This document shows, piece after piece, positions 8,978 to 15,516 of a DNA stretch of 29,215 nt. The stretch comes from a virus. The stretch spans positions 1-29,215 of IMG/VR virus record IMGVR_UViG_3300031602_000024; one strand, given 5' to 3'. Positions within the stretch are counted from its first letter, which is position 1, and every line of letters starts with the position of its first letter. The notes beneath the pieces are model-generated. The model saw only the letters and a program-made list of their open reading frames with translations, was not told the origin of the DNA and did no database searches. The position numbers were made by a program, and so were the translations under genes.

Positions 8978-9833
8978 TATAAGCCTCCAATACTGCTTTA
9001 GCATGTGCTACACGCTGTGCCTTATGTGCATACTTTGCATTAGGTGCTTCGTACTTGTCGCAGAAGAACTCTGTTGCAGTTGTAATATTTGTCATTTCTT
9101 TAAATTGGGCATACCCATAGTATCCCGGACTTATTGTGGAAAACTCATACAATAAAAATGCTAGTTGAGTTTCCAATTCGCCAATCTGCAATCCACGTTC
9201 TTCAGAGAATTCCTCTAACAACTGTAGTCTTCCAACTGCTGGGTTCCACTGAGCAATACCAAAAGAGTCCTCTCCTGTAAATCCAGATGTAACACCCGGA
9301 TCTAGGTTGGATTCTTGAATAAGATTTCCTATTATAGCAGATGCCTGTATTGGTGTAAAGCCATTAGTTACAAAGAAGTTAAACGATTTTTCCGAATTAG
9401 ATCCACCAACTGCACTCCTAGTATCAATTGTATTATTTGATACGTTAGTGTTACCCATTGGTGTGGCACCAGTAGAAGAGTTTCTACTGACATGCTGATC
9501 AATCGGATCTCCTTTTTCAAATCGTGGCATCGATCCCATGATGACTGGTACTTGACTTTGTTCTCCATCCATAAACATACCAAATACCTGAGCACCCGGA
9601 AGTAAACCCACAGATCTACCAATTCCAGACATACCACCCTCAGTGGTTGGAATAAGAACTTGCGCCCATGGCAGTGAGCTTTCTGGAACTTCATTAACAT
9701 CTTCGTTATGAATTCCAAATATCCGAACTCTAACTCTAGCAACTCTCAATGGATCTTGCACATCGATTACAACACCAATGAACCACCTATGAACATCTCC
9801 GTAGAAATTGGATTGAATGGGCGTGAAACTCAT
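8967..9833 (-). CDS. 5: gp5-like hub protein: OB-fold plus tail lysozyme domain
   Basis: Baseplate hub protein with muralytic activity. Residues 1-110 are the gp5/VgrG OB-fold domain (WFIGVVIDVQDPLRVARVRVRIFGIHN, then LPWAQVLIPT and GLLPGAQVFGMFMDGEQSQVPVIMGS), which in T4 binds gp27. Residues about 148-285 resemble the phage tail lysozyme family (FTPIQASAIIGNLIQESNLDP, SFGIAQW, GRLQLLEEF); E174 in IQES is the likely catalytic acid. T4 gp5 instead carries a T4-lysozyme domain and a C-terminal beta-helix. The helix is absent here and is probably provided by the 767-aa protein at 5202-7505. The start overlaps the previous gene as ATGA, so expression is coupled to the gp27-like gene. Confidence 0.85.
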   Translation of the reverse strand: MSFTPIQSNFYGDVHRWFIGVVIDVQDPLRVARVRVRIFGIHNEDVNEVPESSLPWAQVLIPTTEGGMSGIGRSVGLLPGAQVFGMFMDGEQSQVPVIMGSMPRFEKGDPIDQHVSRNSSTGATPMGNTNVSNNTIDTRSAVGGSNSEKSFNFFVTNGFTPIQASAIIGNLIQESNLDPGVTSGFTGEDSFGIAQWNPAVGRLQLLEEFSEERGLQIGELETQLAFLLYEFSTISPGYYGYAQFKEMTNITTATEFFCDKYEAPNAKYAHKAQRVAHAKAVLEAYNGN

Positions 9834-11068
9834 AATTTAGAAACTCCTAGTGTTACTGTGTGCTTCTCGTCAAAGAAGGTATGTCGTATGGATGATATGA
9901 TAAACTCACCAGACTTTTGATCATCAAGAATTGTCTCTTCACCTTCCATAGCAGTAACTTCCAATTTGATTTTACCACCGACTGTTGGGGTATCAAGTTG
10001 CATGAACAGCGTACCAGTGACTGTCATAACAGCCGTGTTATTACCCATTGCACTGATAACAGATTTTCGTCTGATCTTAGACTTTAGATTATCAACTTCT
10101 TCGTCATATCCATACCCATCCATTCTAATCGTTGAAGGTGCTGTAATGCCAAAGATGAAGTTTGATTCATATTCGGTAATTTTCTTACCCCCAACCTCAA
10201 ACTTCGTATCGATAAGTTTAGTGTCAGGTAACATTTCGGTTATCTTAAATTCTGGCTTACTAATTCTGTTTCCGAATACAGTATCTAGCACATCATATTT
10301 AGCACCAACCGAACCACTTGCGATATTGACTAAAGTATCATTCCTACTACTATATGTAATCTCTTCTACTGTGAATAGGTTTTTATTAGGATCGGCACTT
10401 GCCGCAATAGCACTCGATTTAACAAATGGTCTATTGAACAGTGGTTCTGCTTCTAGAATATCTTCTAGACTTGTCATAAAGACATCATCACTCTTGATAG
10501 ATCCAAACAAGAAGTATGGAAATCCTTTATTGGTTGTCAAACCGTTTAACACCCAATTTAGGGTTACGACTGGTGTTATATATGGAGTAACAATGGACAG
10601 AGATCTCTGAACAGGATCTATGTTCATCAGAGTGGTGTCTAAACCCACACCCAACTCACCATCAAGCACTCTCTTAATGATCTGTTCTGGTGTACCCTCA
10701 TACGCTTTACTAATCACTTGAAGATGGCTTCTGAATACATGCTCAGTCATTAAAGAAAATACATATGTCATAGTGGTGTCGTTCACTACTGTGACAGAAG
10801 CTGTTTCATACATGATAAAACGTTTCTTAATGTTCTTCCCTTGGATGTGGTTTATTACTTCTATCTCAAGTATCTCTGTACCAGTGAACTGCGAACTAGC
10901 AAACAAGTTGGCGTTGTCAACAATAAGTACCTTACCAGAGATCCCAATGCTTTTTATATTCTCAACAAGTATCAGTTCACCAATAACACCAGACACATCA
11001 ATCTCTTGATTGCCCTTTATAATAATCGCTTTTTGATATTGATATTGACTTGCCGTTGTGTCAGACAT
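9830..11068 (-). CDS. 27: gp27-like baseplate hub protein (412 aa)
   Basis: Probable central hub protein joining the tail tube to the gp5 lysozyme. Its length (412) is close to T4 gp27 (391), and it directly precedes the gp5-like gene with an ATGA overlap. The sequence reads as two tandem beta-barrel domains: IDVSGVIGELILVENIKSIGISGKVLIVDN and GTEILEIEVINHIQG for the first, then TYVFSLMTEHVFRSHLQVISKAYEGTPEQIIKRVL, a pattern common in gp27/gp44-type hubs (secondary helix before domain two). The C-terminus has KLEVTAMEGEETILDDQKSGEFIISSIRHTFFDEKHTVTLGVSKL, typical of the last hub strand pair. Direct residue similarity to T4 gp27 is weak to the eye; the call leans on order and architecture. Confidence 0.7.
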   Translation of the reverse strand: MSDTTASQYQYQKAIIIKGNQEIDVSGVIGELILVENIKSIGISGKVLIVDNANLFASSQFTGTEILEIEVINHIQGKNIKKRFIMYETASVTVVNDTTMTYVFSLMTEHVFRSHLQVISKAYEGTPEQIIKRVLDGELGVGLDTTLMNIDPVQRSLSIVTPYITPVVTLNWVLNGLTTNKGFPYFLFGSIKSDDVFMTSLEDILEAEPLFNRPFVKSSAIAASADPNKNLFTVEEITYSSRNDTLVNIASGSVGAKYDVLDTVFGNRISKPEFKITEMLPDTKLIDTKFEVGGKKITEYESNFIFGITAPSTIRMDGYGYDEEVDNLKSKIRRKSVISAMGNNTAVMTVTGTLFMQLDTPTVGGKIKLEVTAMEGEETILDDQKSGEFIISSIRHTFFDEKHTVTLGVSKL

Positions 11069-11794
11069 TTAAGTTTCCTTTAACTTAGAAGTAAACTGTG
11101 AGGCAACTCTTTGAACTATTTTAGGATTAAGAACAATAATGTTAGACAGATTGTCGTTGAAGTCAATCAGTCTTTGTATATGGGTCTTGGCTGTGAGGCC
11201 ACCCAAGTCTGGATTATGAGGATTGATATCGACATACTCTAAATCAGCATTCTCATAGTGATGAACTGAATCATATTGTGTGCCTTCACCAGTGATGATA
11301 CATGTCTGAATGTCACCGCCTGTGCCAACTGTAAGGGTCTCGCCTACGTTGAAGTTATCATTTGTTTTGATAACAATAGTACCAAGATTAAGGTTTACTT
11401 CCACAACAGGCCCTGTAGAACCCGACTGAGAACCTGTAACGATCTGTCCTTTTTTAAAGTTAGTCGTACCCATATTAGTTGTTGTCGTAACAACTCTATG
11501 GGGGTAGTTCTCCAAAGCTGTGTGATATAACTCGTTAGATCCTAAAGGCCAACCACTTTCTTTCAAAGAATTATTGCATAGGAAGAAAGTCCAATAGTAT
11601 TGGGTTGTTCCATAGAGTTTGTACGATAGAGTGTCGGGTCTTTCGCCTTGCATAATTGCATACTTTTCATATATCGTAGTATTGCCCACCGATTCTTCTG
11701 ACAGAATTGCGGTTTTACCAAAGTTTTGAAACCTGACAAACGGCTCATTCGAACCAAACTTATATATCGTATCTGGAAAATTCTTAAAAAACAT
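11069..11794 (-). CDS. 53: Baseplate wedge protein gp53
   Basis: Wedge protein that in T4 clamps neighbouring wedges, with a LysM-like core. It has 241 residues (T4: 196). The diagnostic segment GERPDTLSYKLYGTTQYYWTFFLCNN followed by GWPLGSNEL matches T4 gp53 SPRPEELANAIYGNPQLYWVLLMCND and GWITS. An insertion at about 105-160 (KKGQIVTGSQSGSTGPVVEVN, NFNVGETLTVG) looks like a small beta domain of a type found in other marine T4-like wedge proteins. The C-terminus, HIQRLIDFNDNLSNIIVLNPKIVQRVASQF, is helical and resembles the gp53 tail helix. The next gene starts directly before its stop is passed (1068/1069 junction), so the operon is tightly packed. Confidence 0.85.
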   Translation of the reverse strand: MFFKNFPDTIYKFGSNEPFVRFQNFGKTAILSEESVGNTTIYEKYAIMQGERPDTLSYKLYGTTQYYWTFFLCNNSLKESGWPLGSNELYHTALENYPHRVVTTTTNMGTTNFKKGQIVTGSQSGSTGPVVEVNLNLGTIVIKTNDNFNVGETLTVGTGGDIQTCIITGEGTQYDSVHHYENADLEYVDINPHNPDLGGLTAKTHIQRLIDFNDNLSNIIVLNPKIVQRVASQFTSKLKET

Positions 11795-11798
11795 CTAT

Positions 11799-12782
11799 CT
11801 ATCTCCCCATCTGTGCTATGTCTTGTTTATTGAGAGGACGGATCTCTGTAAACGATAGAGTAATCTGAGCATCAGTAAAGCCACCATCATCATAAAACCC
11901 TTGTCCTGCACTGTTATAAGTGACCTGACAGTTCGTTAGGTATGAAGTCAAGATTTTAGTAAATACATTTTTACCTTTATATTTCATGGTAATGTCAAAA
12001 GGATCTGGAAACTTATATCCGACTGCAATTTGACCAACACCAATCTCATCTGGATACATTGCCACTCTAAATTTCTTAATGATTTCTTTGATACGCTCTA
12101 CTTCCTCTGCACTATTAGGCACTAGCTTGAAAGTGAATGAGTGGGATCTAGAAGAAACGCTTTGAAACAGTGTACGACTGTTGGGGTTTAGTGCAACACG
12201 TGTAGCAGATGATATGCCCTGTGCGGCCTGCGTGTTTAACTTACTTGCAACTTTTAGTGCCGCTAACGATCCACCAGATCCACCAGCAGTACCAACAAGA
12301 CCATCAATAAAGCCCTTTGCTTCATTACCCATTGAGCTTGCGGCGGAAGCAATCATGCCAGATCCATTCGATATTCCAGCTTCTATTCCTGCGCCAATGG
12401 CACCTAGATCTGCATTTTGATATCCAATGGTATCATTGAAGTTTTGTGCTGATGGCATTCTAAGCTGAATCGACCAATCGCCCAATTTTCCCTGATCCAT
12501 ACGTTTGATACTTAGGTTTGGTTCTCTTGGTTGAAGGGTTAGTGCCGCTTCTAATGCGGCACTTGCTACATTATTCGCCACATCCGCCGCACTGTTCTCA
12601 CCTTGCCCTTCTGCGACATCTGCCGAAACGTCTCTAACAGTCTTTGCGATATCCGCAGAATTACTAACAAACTTTGATATATCCAATGGTGCAATTTCTC
12701 GTGGTCTGAAAGAAATGATTGCAGGATATTCTCCCTTATTGTCAATGGGGAATTCATAGACCTGTTTAAGTTGTTGTGGCAT
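11799..12782 (-). CDS. 48: Baseplate tail tube cap gp48
   Basis: gp48-like protein, which in T4 caps the hub and together with gp54 starts tail tube polymerisation. It has 327 residues (T4: 364). The N-terminus has FPIDNKGEYPAIISFRPRE; the middle is an Ala/Gly/Ser-rich low-complexity stretch (about 115-195); the C-terminal tube-like domain has RSHSFTFKLVPNSAEEVERIKEIIKKFRVAMYPDE, FPDPFDITMKY, LTNCQVTYNS and QITLSFTEIRPLNKQDI. The last matches the end of T4 gp48 (FTLEITMREIITLNRASL). It is the first gene of the minus-strand tail operon, driven by the late promoter at 12817-12824. Confidence 0.8.
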   Translation of the reverse strand: MPQQLKQVYEFPIDNKGEYPAIISFRPREIAPLDISKFVSNSADIAKTVRDVSADVAEGQGENSAADVANNVASAALEAALTLQPREPNLSIKRMDQGKLGDWSIQLRMPSAQNFNDTIGYQNADLGAIGAGIEAGISNGSGMIASAASSMGNEAKGFIDGLVGTAGGSGGSLAALKVASKLNTQAAQGISSATRVALNPNSRTLFQSVSSRSHSFTFKLVPNSAEEVERIKEIIKKFRVAMYPDEIGVGQIAVGYKFPDPFDITMKYKGKNVFTKILTSYLTNCQVTYNSAGQGFYDDGGFTDAQITLSFTEIRPLNKQDIAQMGR

Positions 12783-12793
12783 GTTTAAACCTT

Positions 12794-12801
12794 AATAAAT
12801 A
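12794..12801 (+). promoter_or_regulatory. Late-promoter-like AATAAATA for gp4
   Basis: AATAAATA on the plus strand matches seven of the eight late-promoter positions and lies 32 bp before the gp4 start. It faces the minus-strand late promoter at 12817-12824, so the two start sites would lie within a few bases of each other. Confidence 0.45.
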
Positions 12802-12816
12802 GAAGTGCATCGGTAT

Positions 12817-12824
12817 TATTTATA
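12817..12824 (-). promoter_or_regulatory. T4-type late promoter, TATAAATA, for the tail operon
   Basis: Exact TATAAATA on the minus strand in the 51-bp gap between gp48 and gp4. The expected start near 12811 gives a leader of about 28 nt before the gp48 ATG at 12782. The element also overlaps the AAGG ribosome site of plus-strand gp4. Confidence 0.78.
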
Positions 12825-12833
12825 AGGCAAATC

Positions 12834-13352
12834 ATGGCGCATAGTGGAAAATTTAAACCTAAAAACATAACAAAGTACAGGGGAGACTACACAAAGATCA
12901 CTTATAGGTCTGGTTGGGAACTAAGATGCTTTAAGTGGTGTGACGATAGTCCTATGGTTAAGTATTGGTCAAGTGAAGAAGTGGTCATTCCCTACATGTA
13001 TGATGTTGATAAACGCATGCATAGATACTTCATGGATCTCAAGATCACATGGAAGGATGGATCTGTGGATCTTATTGAGATCAAACCAGACAAAGAGACA
13101 AGACCACCAGAATATAAGGGTAAGAAGACCAAGCGGTATATCAATGAGAGTTTGACTTACATCAAGAACCAAAACAAATGGACAACTGCCCGAAGCTACG
13201 CCAAGGATAGGGATTGGGGTTTCCAGATCTGGACTGAGCACACATTGGAAAAGATGGGTCTTATGCCTAAAAAGACCAAGCCACTTAAGTCGGCTAAGGT
13301 TGCGTTTAAACCATTAAAACCGTTGAAGGTCAAAAAGCGGACTAAAAAGTAG
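12834..13352 (+). CDS. 4: Head completion protein gp4
   Basis: Homologue of T4 gp4 (50/65), needed to finish DNA-filled heads before tail joining. The protein has a TnsA-endonuclease-like fold in this family. Its 172 residues contain the signature YRSGWELRCFKWCDDSPMVKYWSSEEVVIPYMYDVDKRMHRYFMDLKITWKDG followed by DLIEIKPDKETRPP; E in WELR, D in MDLK and the ExK in IEIKP are the positions expected for a nuclease-like core. The C-terminus (about 140-172) is very Lys-rich (KKTKPLKSAKVAFKPLKPLK), suited to DNA binding. In T4 gp4 lies next to gp53, and here the two are only about 1 kb apart on opposite strands. Confidence 0.88.
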   Translation: MAHSGKFKPKNITKYRGDYTKITYRSGWELRCFKWCDDSPMVKYWSSEEVVIPYMYDVDKRMHRYFMDLKITWKDGSVDLIEIKPDKETRPPEYKGKKTKRYINESLTYIKNQNKWTTARSYAKDRDWGFQIWTEHTLEKMGLMPKKTKPLKSAKVAFKPLKPLKVKKRTKK

Positions 13353-13360
13353 TATAAATA
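13353..13360 (+). promoter_or_regulatory. T4-type late promoter, TATAAATA
   Basis: Exact TATAAATA on the plus strand, overlapping the last base region of the gp4 stop and ending 5 bp before the ATG at 13366. The expected transcript start falls on or beside that ATG, so the message would be leaderless for the first gene and normal for gp54 and later genes. Confidence 0.65.
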
Positions 13361-13365
13361 ACATT

Positions 13366-13959
13366 ATGAACAAAAGCGTATTCGACAGATTAGAGATAGA
13401 AGCATTCCGTGCAGGTATTACTCCACGGACTGATCAAAGCCGTGCATGGTTTCGTAGACGTGCACAAGCAATGCGAAGAGTCAACAGAGAAGGTATTATG
13501 CAAGCCGAACAGATGCAGTCCACTGGTAGGACAGAGTCTGTTGTGGGAAGCATGTACATGTTTTTCTATGACCCTAAGCACAAAGACACACTACCATATT
13601 ATGACCAATTTCCTTTAATTTTTGTTCTCGGAGATGCGCCCGGTGGGTTCTTGGGTATGAACCTTCATTACCTACCACCACTATTGCGTCAAAAACTATT
13701 AAAAGCCTTACTTGATCTGGCGAATAACGATAAGTACAACAAAAGAACTAAACTGATGTTGTCCTACGATCTGCTTAAAGGATCTGCTAAGTATGCCGCA
13801 TTCAAACCGACAATTAAGCACTATCTAACATCACATGTTAAAACACGTCTAGCTAAAGTTCCAGCCGCCGAATGGGAGATTGCAATATTCTTACCTATGG
13901 CACAGTGGAAGAAAGCAAGTGCAACTCAGGTGTATAGAGACTCAAGGAAAATGATCTAA
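13366..13959 (+). CDS. Conserved T4-like structural-module protein, function unknown (197 aa)
   Basis: I do not recognise a function. The sequence pattern MYMFFYDPKHKDTLPYYDQFPLIFVLGDAPGGFLGMNLHYLPPLLRQKLLKALLDLANN is familiar from uncharacterised proteins of marine T4-like phages, where it also lies near gp4 and gp53. The N-terminal 40 residues are Arg-rich (RAWFRRRAQAMRRVNRE), the centre is aromatic, and the C-terminal half is basic and helical (YDLLKGSAKYAAFKPTIKHYLTSHVKTRL), ending in EWEIAIFLPMAQWKKASATQVYRDSRK. There is no signal peptide or membrane segment. The stop overlaps the next start as TAATG, so it is coupled to the gp54-like gene. A virion or assembly role is likely from context only. 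Confidence 0.75.
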   Translation: MNKSVFDRLEIEAFRAGITPRTDQSRAWFRRRAQAMRRVNREGIMQAEQMQSTGRTESVVGSMYMFFYDPKHKDTLPYYDQFPLIFVLGDAPGGFLGMNLHYLPPLLRQKLLKALLDLANNDKYNKRTKLMLSYDLLKGSAKYAAFKPTIKHYLTSHVKTRLAKVPAAEWEIAIFLPMAQWKKASATQVYRDSRKMI

Positions 13960-14606
13960 TGTTCAATGTGGATGAAATGAAGGCAATGATCTCTAAAAAG
14001 GGTGGCTTCGCACAAGCCAACCAATTCAGAGTAGTACTTCCTGCACCAAGAACTATATCAAGAGAGACTGATAGGCGTGGTCTCGCTGAAGACATACGTG
14101 ATATTAACCTACTATGTAAAGATGTGAACCTACCAGGAAGACAGATCCTAACACAGGAACGTCAGATTGGTATGACTAACCGTAAGGTTGCATATGGGTA
14201 TGGGTATGAGGACGTGTCTATGACGTTCCATCTTATGAACGATTATGGCATGAAAAGATACTTTGAAAATTGGCAAGAACAGATAATTGATTTCGAAACA
14301 AAAGAGTTAAAATATAAGAACACATACACTCACGACATTGAAATTGTACAATATAGAAAGGGTGTAGCAACTGCATCCAAATCTAGCACAACTAACATTG
14401 GTTTTGATATCAATGATAATCTAAGATTTGACCTAGACATAACTAAGACGAAGAGGGGCATCGTAGCCCCAGCAGTCGAAGTGTATAAGTGCAAATTGAT
14501 AAACGCATTCCCAACAACCTTGAATGCTTTACAACTAAACAATGAGCAAAATGGTTTGCTTGAAATTAACGTCCAATTCTCGTTTGACGATTGGGTGTCT
14601 ACTTAA
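13959..14606 (+). CDS. 54: Tail-tube-fold protein, probably baseplate tube initiator gp54
   Basis: Protein with the T4 tail tube fold. The N-terminus (FNVDEMKAMISKKGGFAQANQFRVVLPAP) matches the start of gp19/gp54 proteins; the core has LLCKDVNLPGRQILT and YGYGYEDVSMTFHLMNDYGMKRYFENWQEQI; the end has VYKCKLINAFPTTLNALQLNNEQNGLLEINVQFSFDDW, like the gp19 C-terminus (GLWPTNVGELQLDWDSNNEIQTFEVTLALDYW). The tube protein gp19 normally lies with sheath gp18 and portal gp20, none of which is here. This copy lies with gp48, gp53 and gp26, which points to gp54. At 215 residues it is shorter than T4 gp54 (320) and longer than gp19 (163). A gp19 paralogue remains possible. Confidence 0.68.
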   Translation: MFNVDEMKAMISKKGGFAQANQFRVVLPAPRTISRETDRRGLAEDIRDINLLCKDVNLPGRQILTQERQIGMTNRKVAYGYGYEDVSMTFHLMNDYGMKRYFENWQEQIIDFETKELKYKNTYTHDIEIVQYRKGVATASKSSTTNIGFDINDNLRFDLDITKTKRGIVAPAVEVYKCKLINAFPTTLNALQLNNEQNGLLEINVQFSFDDWVST

Positions 14607-14620
14607 ACAATGGAGTTATT

Positions 14621-15331
14621 ATGGCTTTACCTAAACTAAATGATCAACCAAAATACGACTTGACAATCCCATCTAGTGGTATTGAAATTCGAATCAGACC
14701 ATTTTTGGTCAAAGAAGAAAAGGTTCTCCTACTCGCTATGGAGAGCCAAGATCAGTCGCAGATCCTATCTGCTATTGTTGATACTCTTGAGGCGTGTGTG
14801 TTAGGCGATATTGATGCAAATGCTCTAACAACGTTTGATATTGAATACCTATTCACTAAGCTGAGAACTAAATCGGTGGGCGAAAGTGCTAAGATTGAAT
14901 TGTCATGTACAAAGTGTGAGGCTCAAAACCCTGTAACTGTTCCAATGGATGATGTTGGCGTTAAGGGTGATATGAATAGTCAAACTGCAAAGGTAGATTT
15001 GGGAAGTGGTATTAGCATCGATCTACAGTGGCCTCGTTATAAGACTATTGCAAACGACAAGACTGTTATTAGTGGTGGTGCAGAGGCTACCTTCTCTATG
15101 ATTAAACATTGCATTAGTCATGTATGCACTGATGATGAGCGTATCAAGTTTGATGAGGAAAGCGCAAAGGAAAAAGATGACTTTGTCAACTCTATGACGA
15201 GTGAAAACTTTGGATCTATCAAAACTTTTATCGAAGCTATGCCCACACTGAAACATGACATCGATTTCAACTGTGTTGAATGTGGTCACAAGAACGAGTT
15301 TACCTTAGAGGGTATGCAAGATTTTTTTTAA
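14621..15331 (+). CDS. 26: Baseplate hub assembly protein gp26 (T4_baseplate family)
   Basis: Member of the T4 gp26 baseplate family, needed for hub assembly. Its N-terminal pattern MALPKLNDQPKYDLTIPSSG and IRPFLVKEEKVLLLAMES is typical. It has 236 residues. Two CxxC pairs (C96/C99 in LSCTKC, C218/C221 in FNCVEC) suggest a zinc ribbon built from both halves. The ATG at 14621 is chosen because GGAG lies 6 bp upstream; an in-frame TTG at 14591 sits inside the previous gene. The gene ends at a run of eight T residues that probably serves as a frameshift site into gp51. The order gp26, gp51, tape measure corresponds to the G-GT-tape-measure arrangement of other tailed phages. Confidence 0.85.
   Translation: MALPKLNDQPKYDLTIPSSGIEIRIRPFLVKEEKVLLLAMESQDQSQILSAIVDTLEACVLGDIDANALTTFDIEYLFTKLRTKSVGESAKIELSCTKCEAQNPVTVPMDDVGVKGDMNSQTAKVDLGSGISIDLQWPRYKTIANDKTVISGGAEATFSMIKHCISHVCTDDERIKFDEESAKEKDDFVNSMTSENFGSIKTFIEAMPTLKHDIDFNCVECGHKNEFTLEGMQDFF
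15322..15328 (+). promoter_or_regulatory. Probable programmed -1 frameshift site (T TTT TTT)
   Basis: The gp26 frame ends GAT TTT TTT TAA. The heptamer T TTT TTT allows both tRNAs to re-pair after a -1 slip, directly before the stop, and the -1 frame continues as TTA ATA TGT into gp51. A weak 6-bp hairpin (ATAGTA/TACTAT, 15347-15366) follows about 19 nt later. The product would be about 298 aa. Confidence 0.6.
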
Positions 15332-15516
15332 TATGTCTATCCCATAATAGTATACTTAATTACTATAGGAACAACTTCGCACTGATGCAACATCACCAGT
15401 ATAGTTTAGATGAGATAGACGGATTGATACCATGGGAAAAGGAAGTGTATATTAGTATGCTTTCGGAATACATAAAAGAACAAGAAGAAGAACGGAAGCG
15501 ACAGAAAAATGGCTGA
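15328..15516 (+). CDS. 51: Baseplate hub assembly catalyst gp51 (-1 frame extension of gp26)
   Basis: Small helical protein or C-terminal extension similar to gp51 of marine T4-like phages: SILNYYRNNFALMQHHQYSLDEIDGLIPWEKEVYISMLSEYIKEQEEERKRQK. The pattern NNFALMxHHxYSLxEIDxLIPWExEVY is the family hallmark as I recall it. The segment before the internal ATG at 15385 is part of that pattern, yet the frame has no ATG, GTG or TTG codon between the slippery run and 15385. An ATG at 15280, inside gp26, has no ribosome site. Entry by -1 frameshift at 15322-15328 is the best explanation; free translation from 15385 cannot be excluded. The stop overlaps the tape-measure start by 8 bp. Confidence 0.65.
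   Translation, partial: LICLSHNSILNYYRNNFALMQHHQYSLDEIDGLIPWEKEVYISMLSEYIKEQEEERKRQKNG

Noticed and set aside
9966-10610. 214-codon plus-strand frame
   Set aside because: Antisense shadow of the gp27-like gene; hydrophobic, low-quality composition, no ribosome site.
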